From Traorella massiliensis (GTDB lineage: Bacteria > Bacillota_I > Bacilli_A > Erysipelotrichales > Erysipelotrichaceae), in contig NZ_LT629968.1 of assembly GCF_900104665.1 (NCBI RefSeq), positions 186,001 through 250,000 on the forward strand: a DNA stretch of 64,000 nucleotides, given 5' to 3'. A program made the translations under genes and the position numbers. The notes beneath the pieces were generated by a model. The model was not told the DNA's origin and did no database searches. It saw only the letters and a program-made list of their open reading frames with translations. Positions 1-9,199 of the stretch are shown here, piece after piece (positions within the stretch are counted from its first letter, which is position 1; every line of letters starts with the position of its first letter).

Positions 1-3000
1 CCCTATTACACCATCATCAACTATGGCAGAAGTTGTTGATGCATGGGCCACTCAAGGCCGCAAAAATATTTTTGACAGCGTCGTAAAAGTTGTAGAAATG
101 CAGTCAGAAGGCGGAGCTGCCGGAGCTGTTCACGGTGCTTTACAAGGAGGGGCGTTGTCTACTACCTTTACCGCAAGTCAGGGCTTGTTATTAATGATTC
201 CAAATATCTACAAGATGGTAGGTGAATGTCTGCCAGGCGTAATTCATGTGGCTGCCAGAGCCATTGCCGGACGTGCTCTTAACATCTTTGGAGATCATGA
301 AGATATTTATGCATGCCGTCAGACAGGTATCTGTATGCTTGCCAGTCATTCCGTGCAGGAAGCAATGGATTTAGGAGGCGTTGCTCACTTATCTGCTATT
401 AAGGCGCATGCACCTTTTATTCACTTCTTTGATGGATTCCGTACTTCTCATGAAATTCAGAAAGTAGAAGTAATGGATTATGAAGTGTTTGATCGTTTAT
501 TAGACAGAGAGGCATTAGCTTCTTATAAAGCAAATGCTTTGAACCCGCATTCAAATCCGGTAACTCGTGGTGGTGCTGAAAATGATGATATTTTCTTCCA
601 GGGAAGAGAAGCTCAGAATGAGCATTACGCAAAAGTTCCTGATATCGTAGCTGAATACATGAAAGAGATTTCTAAGGTTACAGGACGTGAATACGCACCA
701 TTTACTTATTATGGAGCAGAAGATGCTGACCGTATCATCGTTGCAATGGGGTCAGTAACAGAAACGATTAAAGAAACAATTGATACTTTAGTTGCTAACG
801 GTGAAAAAGTTGGTTTGATCAAAGTTCACTTATATCGTCCATTCTCTACGAAGTATCTGAGTGCTGTTTTACCTTCTACAGTTAAGAAGATTGCCGTATT
901 GGATCGTACAAAGGAAATGGGTGGCCGTGAACCTCTATATCTAGATGTTCTAAATGCATTGAAAGATCGTAAAGAACTTACGATTACCGGTGGACGTTAT
1001 GGCTTAGGTTCTAAAGATACAGCTCCAAATCAGATCAAAGCTGTTTATGATGAACTGGCTAAGGATGCACCAAAAGATGAATTCACGATTGGCATCAATG
1101 ATGATGTTACACATTTATCATTACCAGTAGATAAGGATTTTGAAGTAAAGACTGATTATACTTCCTGCTTGTTCTATGGCTTAGGATCTGATGGTACGGT
1201 AAGTGCTAATAAGAACTCAATCAAGATCATTGGTGACCATACAGATCAGTATGTTCAGGCTTACTTTGCTTATGACTCTAAAAAAGCGGGCGGGGTAACT
1301 CGTTCTCACCTGCGTTTTGGAAAGTCACCAATCAGATCTACTTATTACATTAATAATGCAGATTTCATTTCTTGCTCATTGGATGCTTATGTATTCAAAT
1401 ATGACATGGTTAGCAACCTGAAAAAAGGCGGTACATTCTTATTGAATACAACATTCCCAAAAGAAGAACTGGAAAGCCATTTACCAAATCGTTTATTAGC
1501 TACTTTAGCGAAGAAACAGGCAAAATTCTATATCATTGATGCGACTAAGATCGCTCAGGAAATTGGTATGGGCAGAAGAACAAATACAATTCTGCAATCT
1601 GCTTTCTTTGCTTTGAATACGCAGATCATGCCTTATGATGAAGCAGTAACCTTGATGAAGGAAGCTGCTAAGAAATCTTACTCTAAGAAGGGTGAAGATA
1701 TCGTATTAGCAAACTATAAGGCAATTGATTCTGGTAAAGATGGACTTGTTGAAATTCCTGTTAAGCCTGAATGGGCAGATTTGAAATATGATTCTGGAAG
1801 AAAGCCAATCGGTGATGAATATTTCGATAATCATGTAGCACCAATCAATCATTTGGAAGGCTATGATCTGCCAGTAAGTGCCTTTACAAAATATAACTTG
1901 TTAGATGGTTCTATCCGTAACAATGTTGCTTATGAAGAAAGAAGAACGATTGCGGTACAGGTACCTACTTGGGAACCTGATAACTGTATCCAGTGTGGTT
2001 TCTGTTCATATGTATGTCCTCATGGAACCATTCGTCCATTCTTATTGACAGAAGATGAAGTGAAGAATGCCCCAATGGAATTTAAGACAATTAAAGCAAT
2101 GGGCAAGGGTGTTGAAAATTTACAGTATCGTATTCAGGTATCTCCAGATAACTGTGTAGGATGCGGACTTTGCGTAACTGAATGTCCAGGTAAAGCTGGC
2201 AATAAGGCATTGAAGATGGTTGATGTCAATGCGAAGTTAGATCAGGTACCTTTGGCTGATTACCTTTATAAACATACTCCTTACAAGACTCAGTACTTCT
2301 CAACAGATACAGTTAAGGGAAGTCAGTTCATGATGCCTTACTTTGAAGTATCAGGAGCTTGTCCAGGATGTGGTGAAACTCCTTACTATAAACTGGTATC
2401 TCAGTTGTTTGGTAAAGACATGATGGTTGCTAACGCTACAGGATGCTCAATGATCTATTCTTCTAGTACACCTTCTACACCATTTGTTAATGATGAAAAT
2501 GGTAATGGTGTTGCCTGGGCTAACTCATTGTTCGAAGATAATGCTGAATATGGTTATGGTATGGCATTGGCTCAGAACTTTAAAGAAGCTAGAATCTTGA
2601 AGATCATGGAAGACAACATGGAAAGTGTTGAACCTGAATTAAAAGATGCTTTCACAAAATATATCGAAGCTGGCAACAACCGTGATGCTCAAAGAGAATT
2701 GGTAGAACCAATCATGAGTGGTGTAAAAGCAAGTGCTAATGAAGCTGTAAAAGAACTTGTTGACTATGAAAGAGACTTGGTTGGTAAGTCAATCTGGATC
2801 GTTGGTGGTGACGGATGGGCTTATGATATCGGATACGGCGGATTGGATCACGTATTAGCCAATAACTTAAATGTTAACATTTTAGTATTGGATACAGAAG
2901 TTTATTCTAATACAGGTGGACAGTCTTCTAAATCAAGTCAGGCTTCATCAATTGCGAAGTTTGCAGCTGGTGGTAAAGCAACAGCTAAGAAAGATTTAGG

Positions 3001-3427
3001 ACAGATCGCTATGGCTTATGGTCATGTATATGTAGCTTCAATTTCTATGGGTGCTAACAAGGCTCAGACGTTGAAAGCATTGAAGGAAGCTGAAAGCTAT
3101 GATGGACCATCATTGATCATTGCATACTCTCCATGTGCTGAACACGGTATCAAGGGTGGTTTAAGCAATCATCAGAAATCACAGGCTAAAGCAGTTGAAT
3201 GTGGTTATGTAACACTTTATCGTTATGACCCACGTAAAGAACAGCCATTGACAATTGATTCTAAGGCTCCTAACTTTGATGAATTCAATAACTTCCTGAT
3301 GAGTGAAACACGTTATTCACAGTTACCAAAGGTTAAAGGCGAAACAACAGCATATGAAATGTTTGAAAAGACAAAGAAAGATGCAATGAAACGCTATGAC
3401 CGTTTAGTAAAACTGTCACAGGAATAA
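1..3427 (+). CDS. nifJ: pyruvate:ferredoxin (flavodoxin) oxidoreductase, 5'-truncated by the window
   Basis: This enzyme decarboxylates pyruvate to acetyl-CoA and passes electrons to ferredoxin or flavodoxin, the central anaerobic pyruvate step. The reading frame is already open at base 2 and encodes PITPSST just before the first in-frame ATG at 23. PITPSS is the conserved N-terminal PFOR motif, so the gene starts upstream of the window and the ATG at 23 is internal. Visible landmarks are FEGPY-free PFOR domain I-II sequence, two CxxCxxCxxxCP ferredoxin-type clusters (about 1985-2020 and 2153-2190), the extra ACPGCGETP cysteines near 2356, and the thiamine-diphosphate motif GDGWAYDIGYGG near 2809. 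The visible part is 1141 residues against a usual 1170-1190, so little is missing. A strong hairpin terminator follows directly, so it is likely monocistronic or the last gene of its unit. Confidence 0.97.
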   Translation, partial: PITPSSTMAEVVDAWATQGRKNIFDSVVKVVEMQSEGGAAGAVHGALQGGALSTTFTASQGLLLMIPNIYKMVGECLPGVIHVAARAIAGRALNIFGDHEDIYACRQTGICMLASHSVQEAMDLGGVAHLSAIKAHAPFIHFFDGFRTSHEIQKVEVMDYEVFDRLLDREALASYKANALNPHSNPVTRGGAENDDIFFQGREAQNEHYAKVPDIVAEYMKEISKVTGREYAPFTYYGAEDADRIIVAMGSVTETIKETIDTLVANGEKVGLIKVHLYRPFSTKYLSAVLPSTVKKIAVLDRTKEMGGREPLYLDVLNALKDRKELTITGGRYGLGSKDTAPNQIKAVYDELAKDAPKDEFTIGINDDVTHLSLPVDKDFEVKTDYTSCLFYGLGSDGTVSANKNSIKIIGDHTDQYVQAYFAYDSKKAGGVTRSHLRFGKSPIRSTYYINNADFISCSLDAYVFKYDMVSNLKKGGTFLLNTTFPKEELESHLPNRLLATLAKKQAKFYIIDATKIAQEIGMGRRTNTILQSAFFALNTQIMPYDEAVTLMKEAAKKSYSKKGEDIVLANYKAIDSGKDGLVEIPVKPEWADLKYDSGRKPIGDEYFDNHVAPINHLEGYDLPVSAFTKYNLLDGSIRNNVAYEERRTIAVQVPTWEPDNCIQCGFCSYVCPHGTIRPFLLTEDEVKNAPMEFKTIKAMGKGVENLQYRIQVSPDNCVGCGLCVTECPGKAGNKALKMVDVNAKLDQVPLADYLYKHTPYKTQYFSTDTVKGSQFMMPYFEVSGACPGCGETPYYKLVSQLFGKDMMVANATGCSMIYSSSTPSTPFVNDENGNGVAWANSLFEDNAEYGYGMALAQNFKEARILKIMEDNMESVEPELKDAFTKYIEAGNNRDAQRELVEPIMSGVKASANEAVKELVDYERDLVGKSIWIVGGDGWAYDIGYGGLDHVLANNLNVNILVLDTEVYSNTGGQSSKSSQASSIAKFAAGGKATAKKDLGQIAMAYGHVYVASISMGANKAQTLKALKEAESYDGPSLIIAYSPCAEHGIKGGLSNHQKSQAKAVECGYVTLYRYDPRKEQPLTIDSKAPNFDEFNNFLMSETRYSQLPKVKGETTAYEMFEKTKKDAMKRYDRLVKLSQE

Positions 3428-3433
3428 TCTTAT

Positions 3434-3458
3434 AAAAGCGAGGAAACCCTCGCTTTTT
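3434..3458 (+). terminator. intrinsic terminator of nifJ
   Basis: Perfect 7-bp stem AGCGAGG/CCTCGCT with an AAAC loop, flanked by A4 and T5, beginning 7 bases after the nifJ stop codon. Confidence 0.9.
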
Positions 3459-3499
3459 GATTGTTTTATAGTATAATAATGTAAAAAAAAGGAGGACTT

Positions 3500-4279
3500 A
3501 TGAAGATTTGGATGCCGCCACAGATAAAAGAAAAAAATCATTATTCAATAGAGATAATAGGAGGTATAGCTGGTATTGTCCTTCTAGCATTGCTCTTAGT
3601 CATAGGAAGTTCCTTTCTTATGATTTATTTATCTGAAAGCAAAGAAATCGTTGCATTATTACTATGCTTATTTATTACGATATTTATGATCTGGTTAGCC
3701 ATAAAACTGGGAAGACGCTCTAAGAGGAATACGACCCTTTTCTGTATGGAACAGGAACATCTTTATATTATTGATGTTTCTAAGTACATAAGCTATCATA
3801 AAGGGCTTTTCGGTCATGCTGAAATGGTGAGTGAAACGGCAAAAAGGCTTGAAGAAGTTAAAAAAGAATTGGAAAGGGATAAACAGCTTCCTGCTGAAGC
3901 CGCTGAAATCATACAAGTAGATAATCTTCGTGAGCATCCAAACTATTATTCACTTGTATGTAAGATCAAAAATAAGGAAGATCAGATTTATCGCTGGACA
4001 TATTTGATGATGAAGGGATATGAGAATGAAGAAGAATTACGTATGATCTTAGAGAGAAAGCGATCGGCATACAGAAGTGTTGAAATAAAAGAAGAGCGAA
4101 AACCGTTTTATATATTTATAGCTGCTTTATTATTGATTATCTTTGTTTTGTTATGTGTTGTAAGTCATCCATCTATTCATCTTCTTTCTGATAATTTATA
4201 TTTTCCTTTTTTGGGTTTATCATTCCTTATTTTCTGCATTACCTTGTATCTTTTCATAAAATGGCGGCGTGGAGAATAA
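3500..4279 (+). CDS. membrane protein of unknown function
   Basis: I do not recognise this 259-residue protein. It has two closely spaced hydrophobic segments near the N-terminus (about residues 18-44 and 49-69), a charged cytoplasm-like middle of about 130 residues rich in Glu and Lys with a helical stretch at about 105-130, and two more hydrophobic segments at about 205-224 and 234-253. The architecture (TM pair, soluble domain, TM pair) resembles PH-like or DUF-type bacterial membrane proteins, but no motif decides this. A strong Shine-Dalgarno AAGGAGG lies 7 bases before the ATG. It stands alone between the nifJ terminator and the perR promoter. Confidence 0.8.
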   Translation: MKIWMPPQIKEKNHYSIEIIGGIAGIVLLALLLVIGSSFLMIYLSESKEIVALLLCLFITIFMIWLAIKLGRRSKRNTTLFCMEQEHLYIIDVSKYISYHKGLFGHAEMVSETAKRLEEVKKELERDKQLPAEAAEIIQVDNLREHPNYYSLVCKIKNKEDQIYRWTYLMMKGYENEEELRMILERKRSAYRSVEIKEERKPFYIFIAALLLIIFVLLCVVSHPSIHLLSDNLYFPFLGLSFLIFCITLYLFIKWRRGE

Positions 4280-4332
4280 TTATAAAAAATAATCTAAGAA
4301 GCATAAATATAAGTTCATTTTAGGTATTATTC

Positions 4333-4361
4333 TTGACTTCATTAGTACTTGCAAGTAGAAT
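4333..4361 (+). promoter_or_regulatory. perR promoter with embedded 12-bp palindrome
   Basis: TTGACT (4333-4338), 17-bp spacer, TAGAAT (4356-4361). The perfect palindrome TACTTGCAAGTA (4346-4357) lies in the spacer and overlaps the -10, as an operator would. The -10 ends 6 bases before the ATG at 4368, so the transcript would begin at or next to the start codon. Confidence 0.65.
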
Positions 4362-4367
4362 ATACAT

Positions 4368-4754
4368 ATGAAACAGACAAGACAGAAAACAATGATACTC
4401 AATGCTGTTATGAATCGTGATGATCATCCAACAGCTGAAATGGTTCATCAGGCACTTCTTTCTATAGATCCGCATATCTCACTGGCAACGGTTTATCGGA
4501 ACCTGAATACTTTCGCAGCGAAAGGCAAGATTCGTAAAATAGAGATGTCGAATATGAAAGATCGTTATGATTTCCGAACGTCTTCTCACGATCATGCTTA
4601 CTGTGTAAGATGTGGTAAACTGATTGATGTAGAATCCCGTTATTCTAAAAAACGTCACACTTTGCTTGAGGATGATTTTAAGGTTAATGAGGTTGAAGTC
4701 TTGTATAAAGGTATCTGTAAAGAATGTCGTAATCAAAATAATTGTGATGGCTGA
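4368..4754 (+). CDS. perR: Fur-family regulator, PerR-like
   Basis: Metal-dependent winged-helix repressor of 128 residues. The N-terminal DNA-binding domain shows HPTAEMVHQAL and the recognition helix region ISLATVYRNLN. The C-terminal dimer/metal domain has HDHAYCVRCGKLIDV, with a second CxxC (CKEC) near the end that would form the structural zinc site. The Asp in KLID aligns with the PerR regulatory Asp104, where Fur proteins have Glu, and the HPTA histidine aligns with PerR His37; this favours a peroxide sensor over an iron sensor. Rubrerythrin and yaaA, typical peroxide-stress genes, occur elsewhere in the window. No Shine-Dalgarno precedes the ATG, and promoter geometry suggests a leaderless mRNA. 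Zur or Fur remain possible. Confidence 0.85.
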   Translation: MKQTRQKTMILNAVMNRDDHPTAEMVHQALLSIDPHISLATVYRNLNTFAAKGKIRKIEMSNMKDRYDFRTSSHDHAYCVRCGKLIDVESRYSKKRHTLLEDDFKVNEVEVLYKGICKECRNQNNCDG

Positions 4755-4767
4755 TCAGCCATCTTTT
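4745..4767 (+). terminator. intrinsic terminator of perR
   Basis: Perfect 18-bp palindrome GATGGCTGATCAGCCATC followed by TTTT. The stop codon TGA lies inside the stem. Confidence 0.8.
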
Positions 4768-4826
4768 ATTATGAAAATTCTAGCAGTGAATGTAAAAGAG
4801 TTGTATAATAGGAAAACAAAGGTGAT

Positions 4827-6109
4827 ATGATAGGATCTTTTTTAATGATATTCATTGGATTAACTCTAGCGGTTTCTGCTGGCTGGGCATTTAGTTATTT
4901 TGGATTATCCTGTTTTGAACAGATTATATTTCATTTAAAAGTTCCTTTAGAAGGAACAAATACGCAGTTTATCACTGATTGGTTTAAAAAATGTTTCTTA
5001 AAGCATTTTTGATCTCATTGTTATTTTTAATACCCAATATTTTTGAATTCTATGCAAATATTTTTCCTTTGATATCTATTTGTGTTTTTGTCATCTGTAT
5101 TTTATATGGAGCAGCTAAAGTTGGAATCTTTGGAAACGACCTATGCCTCTAAAGAAAAAGGTGGTAATTATAAAGAAGATCTTATTGAAGAAATCACTCA
5201 GCTTGCAGAAGAACATCTCAATTTCTCTCATCAAAGCCGTTTAGGAGGCTATCATGTAGTAGCTGGTAGCGGATGGACAACCGGAGGAATCGTTGCTTCT
5301 ACAAGTGGTCTTCCATTAATCATTCCTCTGACAACACAACGTTTTTCAGAGGGCGGCCTTTTCTTCCAGGGGCATATGCTTTGGGGGATATCTTAAAGAA
5401 AGAAGGTTATCAGCAGGAATATCTGATAGGTTCTGATGCATTATTTGACGGTAGAAAGTTTTATTTTGATACGCATGGCAATTATCATATTTTTGATTTA
5501 AAAGAAGCCTATAATGAACATAAGCTGCCTGAAGATTATCATGTCTTCTGGGGATATGAAGATGAAAAGCTCTTTAGTTTTGCGAAAGAAGAAATATTAC
5601 GTTTGTCACAAAATGATCAGCCTTTTAATTTTACGATGCTGACCGTTGATACGCATCATCCTTATGGCTATAAAGATGCTCAATATAAAGAAAAATATCC
5701 AGAACAGTTATCAAACATCATTCGAGGCAATTCAGAAAAAATCGGTGAATTTATCGACTGGTTAAAGAAACAGCCTTTTTATGAAAATACAACCATTGTT
5801 ATCATGGGGGATCATACGAGCATGGCAGCTGAATATATTCATAAAACATATGATTCAGATTATGAACGTACGGTAATGAATGTGATTATCAATTCGCAGG
5901 AAAAAACAGCTTTTAATCATCAACGTCTTTTTACGGCATTTGATCTTTATCCTACGATACTGAGTGCCATGGGTGTGGAAATTGAAAATGATCAGCTAGG
6001 ATTAGGGGTCAGCCTATTTAGTGAAAAGAAAACTCTTGCGGAAGAAATGGGATTGCCTAAATTAGATCAGCAATTGAGACAACAGTCTAAAAATAAGATT
6101 TTAAAATAA
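4827..6109 (+). pseudogene. broken OpgB/LtaS-family phosphoglycerol transferase
   Basis: The region encodes pieces of one sulfatase-fold glycerol-phosphate transferase (OpgB/MdoB branch of the LTA-synthase family), spread over different frames. Piece one (4827-5012) gives a membrane segment and the family-typical IIFHLKVPLEGTNT motif. A second-frame stretch (about 4991-5145) continues the hydrophobic membrane part. The catalytic domain starts abruptly at LESLETTYA with SGWTTGGIVAS (5082 frame to about 5350), then shifts frame again to ALGDILKKEGYQ, TVDTHHPYG and VIMGDHTSM (to 6109). The metal-binding DH pair and the Ser/Thr-rich nucleophile region are both readable. At least two frameshifts, at an A6 run near 4985 and near 5340-5375, and one deletion between about 5105 and 5120 that removes the usual linker are needed to explain this. 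The deletion argues against simple sequencing error. A normal promoter-like TATAAT (4804) and ribosome site remain. Confidence 0.85.
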
Positions 6110-6159
6110 TAATATAATCCTTCTTTTAAATGTGTTAGAATATTAAAAAAGAGGGAATT

Positions 6160-7251
6160 ATGAGAAATAATAAATCAACAGGAAAATATCATACAAACGA
6201 ATCACTGGATACAACCATAAGATACTATAATACAGAACAGTATGCTTGTTTCAAACGTCTTCATCCTGGAGATGTAATTTTCGCAAAGATGCCGTTGTCC
6301 AATGAAATGCTCTTAGAAATTGAAGAGAGTCACCGCTCTAGGCCTTTTTTAGTGGCTAGAAAAGATAGGACATATGTATATGGCTATCAATGTTCTTCTT
6401 CATTAATGCCATGGCTAAAATCATATGAATATCATCCTTATCGTCAAAGCATTTATCATGATAACAAGGATTCATATTTTCAATTTAACTGCTATTATAA
6501 AATTCCTATTGATCATATTGAACGTTATTTAACTACCCTTTATTATGATGACTGCTATGAAATTCAGCGGAAATTGCTCATGTGTGAAAACCATCGTCAA
6601 TCAAAAGTTCATTTTAAGATTGATGTATCTTTGCGCTTAGGTGACATATTTATTAAAAATGGAAAGTTATACTTGATTTATCAGAGCGATCATTCTAATC
6701 ATTATGCATTTCGAACCTATGAAATCATAAGAAACCATGCTCAAAGTGTTGAAGCAGATGGATTTTATTTTGGGTTTAATTTTAATGACCGGCTGATTTT
6801 AAAGAAAAATGAATATTATTCTCTCTATTATCACTTCAATTATGATCAGCTATATCAGGCTGAAGCAATCAGAAAAAAGGTAAAAAGAAGTACTTCAAAA
6901 GAGGCTTTATTTAAACTTGAAAGAGGCATGAAGCTTTTAGATAGTCATGATATGGAATATATATATTTATTTACAAATGAAAAAATAAACTATGCATTGG
7001 ATCTTAAACAGAAACAAATCGTAAAAATGAAGCATTTAAATGAATTACAGCCAATAGAAATGTTGAATCAGAAATTACTCTATCATTATTGCATATCTCT
7101 TTATTCAAGTAATAAGAAATGGAAGAAAGAATTAAATCAGCTTCTTGATGAAACATCGGAAAAAGGAAAACTTTACTTATATGTCAATAGATATTTTTAC
7201 TCATTGTATTATTTTTTAAGAAAATATATGTATAAGCAAAATCATGAGTAA
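6160..7251 (+). CDS. unknown protein with a possible MazF/PemK-like N-terminal fold
   Basis: A 363-residue, Tyr/His-rich, basic soluble protein that I cannot assign. Residues about 34-80 (LHPGDVIFAKMP, then SRPFLVARKD and YGYQCSSS) have the spacing of the first strands of the MazF/PemK barrel, where GD near the start and RP(A/F)LV are typical. A second GDIFI...LYLIYQ segment near residue 160 may be a repeat of that unit. No antitoxin-like gene precedes it, and the protein is about three times the size of MazF, so a toxin role is not supported. It may be a lineage-specific RNA- or protein-binding domain protein. Shine-Dalgarno GAGGGA lies 5 bases before the ATG. Confidence 0.7.
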   Translation: MRNNKSTGKYHTNESLDTTIRYYNTEQYACFKRLHPGDVIFAKMPLSNEMLLEIEESHRSRPFLVARKDRTYVYGYQCSSSLMPWLKSYEYHPYRQSIYHDNKDSYFQFNCYYKIPIDHIERYLTTLYYDDCYEIQRKLLMCENHRQSKVHFKIDVSLRLGDIFIKNGKLYLIYQSDHSNHYAFRTYEIIRNHAQSVEADGFYFGFNFNDRLILKKNEYYSLYYHFNYDQLYQAEAIRKKVKRSTSKEALFKLERGMKLLDSHDMEYIYLFTNEKINYALDLKQKQIVKMKHLNELQPIEMLNQKLLYHYCISLYSSNKKWKKELNQLLDETSEKGKLYLYVNRYFYSLYYFLRKYMYKQNHE

Positions 7252-7287
7252 ATAAGCAGTCTGACAATCAATCACAAATGTAGAAAA

Positions 7288-7299
7288 GATATATCTTAT
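7288..7299. other. 12-bp palindrome between convergent genes
   Basis: AAGATATATCTT followed by ATTTTT on the plus strand lies between two converging genes. It may be a weak terminator, but the stem contains only A/T pairs apart from two G/C pairs. Confidence 0.3.
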
Positions 7300-7305
7300 T
7301 TTTAA

Positions 7306-7707
7306 CTAAGACTGATTTTTAAGTCTTGGACTTGTAAAGGAAATAGTTTGAAGCATATTTTGGCATAGTGTCATAAAATCCTCTTTATCCATTCCTTTTA
7401 CAATCGCTTCGCTGGCAATTAAAGAAATTTCTTGTTCTAATTTTTGACGATATTCATCACTTTCATCTCTGTTTGGACAAACTTTAGCACCATGACGTCG
7501 GTCAGTTACGATATAACCCTCTTGTTTTAAAAGATTATAAGCTTTACTAACTGTCATCGTATTAACTTGCAGATCTTTTGCCAGAGTCCTAACTGCTGGT
7601 AAAGTTTCACCATATTTAAATTGACCACTGCCAATTCCACGAACGATCTCATTTCTTAACTGCAAATAAATCGGCGTTTCACTTTCATAATCAAGTTCAA
7701 TAATCAT
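7306..7707 (-). CDS. GntR-family regulator, YtrA subfamily
   Basis: Short 133-residue repressor with only the N-terminal winged helix and a brief helical dimerisation tail, which is the YtrA layout. Visible motifs are PIYLQLRNEIVRGI, LPAVRTLAKDLQVNTMTVSKAYNLLKQEGYI and the wing DRRHGAKV. It starts at the base after the stop codon of the upstream DUF5808 membrane gene, so the two are translationally coupled. YtrA proteins usually repress their own operon, often with transporter or membrane genes. The inverted repeat at 9082-9106 over the operon promoter is the likely operator. Substrate or inducer is unknown. Confidence 0.9.
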   Translation of the reverse strand: MIIELDYESETPIYLQLRNEIVRGIGSGQFKYGETLPAVRTLAKDLQVNTMTVSKAYNLLKQEGYIVTDRRHGAKVCPNRDESDEYRQKLEQEISLIASEAIVKGMDKEDFMTLCQNMLQTISFTSPRLKNQS

Positions 7708-9069
7708 TTATTCCACCTTCTTTACTAGCTGTTCATAAACAGCTTTTGTTTTTTCCTGTTCATCATCGTTGACAATATATACTCCATCCTGAGTATACAA
7801 TATGATATAGGACGGATGTAAGGAAGCTAAATAAACTTCACAGTCGCCATATCGATCAAAACGATAATGACCTTTTCCATAAACTCCGGTATCTGTTCCA
7901 TTGACACGGAAACCTTCTCCTAAGTCATCACTAAACTCTATTTTTTCAATAGATGTTAATGTCCATTCATGTTCATAAAAAGGGCTATCAACATGTAATG
8001 TTGTTTCTGTTAATGTTAATTCAGCAAGTTCATGATGTTGATCTAAATAATAAGGATAACCAAAAATATATCCAAAAAACACGAATATCACAACAAATAC
8101 AGTTAGCATAAAATAACGATAACCTGGTTTTGCGGCATTAAAGATCATTTGCATGCCATTTGGACTCGGTATAAGTGTTCTGGGATCTGCCGGATTGTCA
8201 TAAACGGCTCCGATCAAACCAATACGCCATGCTTCATCAACATTCTGATAGTAAAATTTATCCTCATGAAGACGAATCATTCGTTCTTTTAAGCGATAAA
8301 AAGACAGTAAACCTGACACCATTAAGATCATAAAACATACCGCAATTCCTAAACATAATAAACCAGCTATAAACTGTTTATCCAGTATTAATAAACCCAG
8401 ATTAAAACAAGCATCACCACACCCGACATAAAACAATGCCATGAAATAACTATTCTTACGGGCCAAATTTAACTGGATATTTAAATCTGTGTCAGTTGTA
8501 TACGTTTGATTGGCTATGCGAGAAATGAAATAACTGCCAACACATAAAATCATGATCATGATTAGTACGGTTGCGACTAAGATTGTTTGCTTATAGTAAA
8601 TTCCAAATCCGAACAGAGCTAAATCCATACTTAATGGGATAGCTAAAAGATACCAGCAGGTCTTTGCTTTTTCCATATAAGCCGATAATTTTAAATCAAC
8701 ATGCATTTTTTTATCTTCTATGACGATCCATTGTTTTTCTCTTTTGAGTTCTTTTAATAATCTACGATACTTTCTAAAAGCAAAATTTGCCCCAATGACT
8801 AAAAGTACAAACCATGCCATCAGATAAACAAGATATATCATTCCTGATATAAAGAGCGTTGGTAGAGCTAAAAGTGTGATTAAAAAATAATTTCTTTGGC
8901 TTTCTTTTTTAAATCCAAGACAAAGCTCTTTTACTTCTTGACTATCATAAGCATATTCAGGAACTGATATCAAAAATAATCGTTTTTCACGATACGCTGC
9001 ATCACTTTTTGACTGATAATAAATCACTGCCTCTATAAATAACATGACCCCTAAAACAAACCATTTCAT
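7708..9069 (-). CDS. DUF5808/PH-like membrane protein
   Basis: A 453-residue polytopic membrane protein, first gene of a two-gene operon with the YtrA-type regulator. It has an N-terminal hydrophobic helix, pairs of membrane segments at roughly residues 62-98, 138-180 and 205-255, then the DUF5808-type motif (WRIGLIGAVYDNPADPRTLIP, residues about 280-300) and a further membrane helix near 320-340. The remaining 100 residues form a beta-rich C-terminal domain of PH-like character (EWTLTSIEKIEFSDD and following). Relatives commonly sit beside YtrA-like regulators, as here; their biochemical role is not established. Start supported by AGAGGTGG 5 bases upstream. Confidence 0.8.
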   Translation of the reverse strand: MKWFVLGVMLFIEAVIYYQSKSDAAYREKRLFLISVPEYAYDSQEVKELCLGFKKESQRNYFLITLLALPTLFISGMIYLVYLMAWFVLLVIGANFAFRKYRRLLKELKREKQWIVIEDKKMHVDLKLSAYMEKAKTCWYLLAIPLSMDLALFGFGIYYKQTILVATVLIMIMILCVGSYFISRIANQTYTTDTDLNIQLNLARKNSYFMALFYVGCGDACFNLGLLILDKQFIAGLLCLGIAVCFMILMVSGLLSFYRLKERMIRLHEDKFYYQNVDEAWRIGLIGAVYDNPADPRTLIPSPNGMQMIFNAAKPGYRYFMLTVFVVIFVFFGYIFGYPYYLDQHHELAELTLTETTLHVDSPFYEHEWTLTSIEKIEFSDDLGEGFRVNGTDTGVYGKGHYRFDRYGDCEVYLASLHPSYIILYTQDGVYIVNDDEQEKTKAVYEQLVKKVE

Positions 9070-9081
9070 TTATACCACCTC

Positions 9082-9106
9082 TTTGTATTATATATTATAA
9101 TACAAA
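9082..9106 (-). promoter_or_regulatory. candidate GntR/YtrA operator over the promoter
   Basis: A 10-bp perfect inverted repeat, TTTGTATTAT and ATAATACAAA, separated by 5 bases, lies 13 bases upstream of the DUF5808 start. Its centre contains the minus-strand -10 box TATAAT. A partial extra half-site (AATACAAA) follows at 9107-9115. Size and position suit a YtrA-type dimer. Confidence 0.6.
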
Positions 9107-9151
9107 TAATACAAAAATAATAGATATTTTTATCTAAAACTTACATAGCAA

Positions 9152-9199
9152 AAGACATGGCTCTGCATCAGTTTGCTCATCCAGCCTAAACCATGTCTA
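9152..9199. other. 8-bp inverted repeat in an otherwise empty 290-bp gap
   Basis: AGACATGG and CCATGTCT are separated by about 31 bases. The gap 9070-9359 otherwise holds only the operator at its left end and the foldase terminator at its right. No convincing small reading frame was found on either strand. Confidence 0.3.

Noticed and set aside
9152-9199. Possible riboswitch or small RNA in the gap before the DUF5808 gene
   Set aside because: Only one 8-bp inverted repeat with a long loop; no known riboswitch motif and no promoter-terminator pair.
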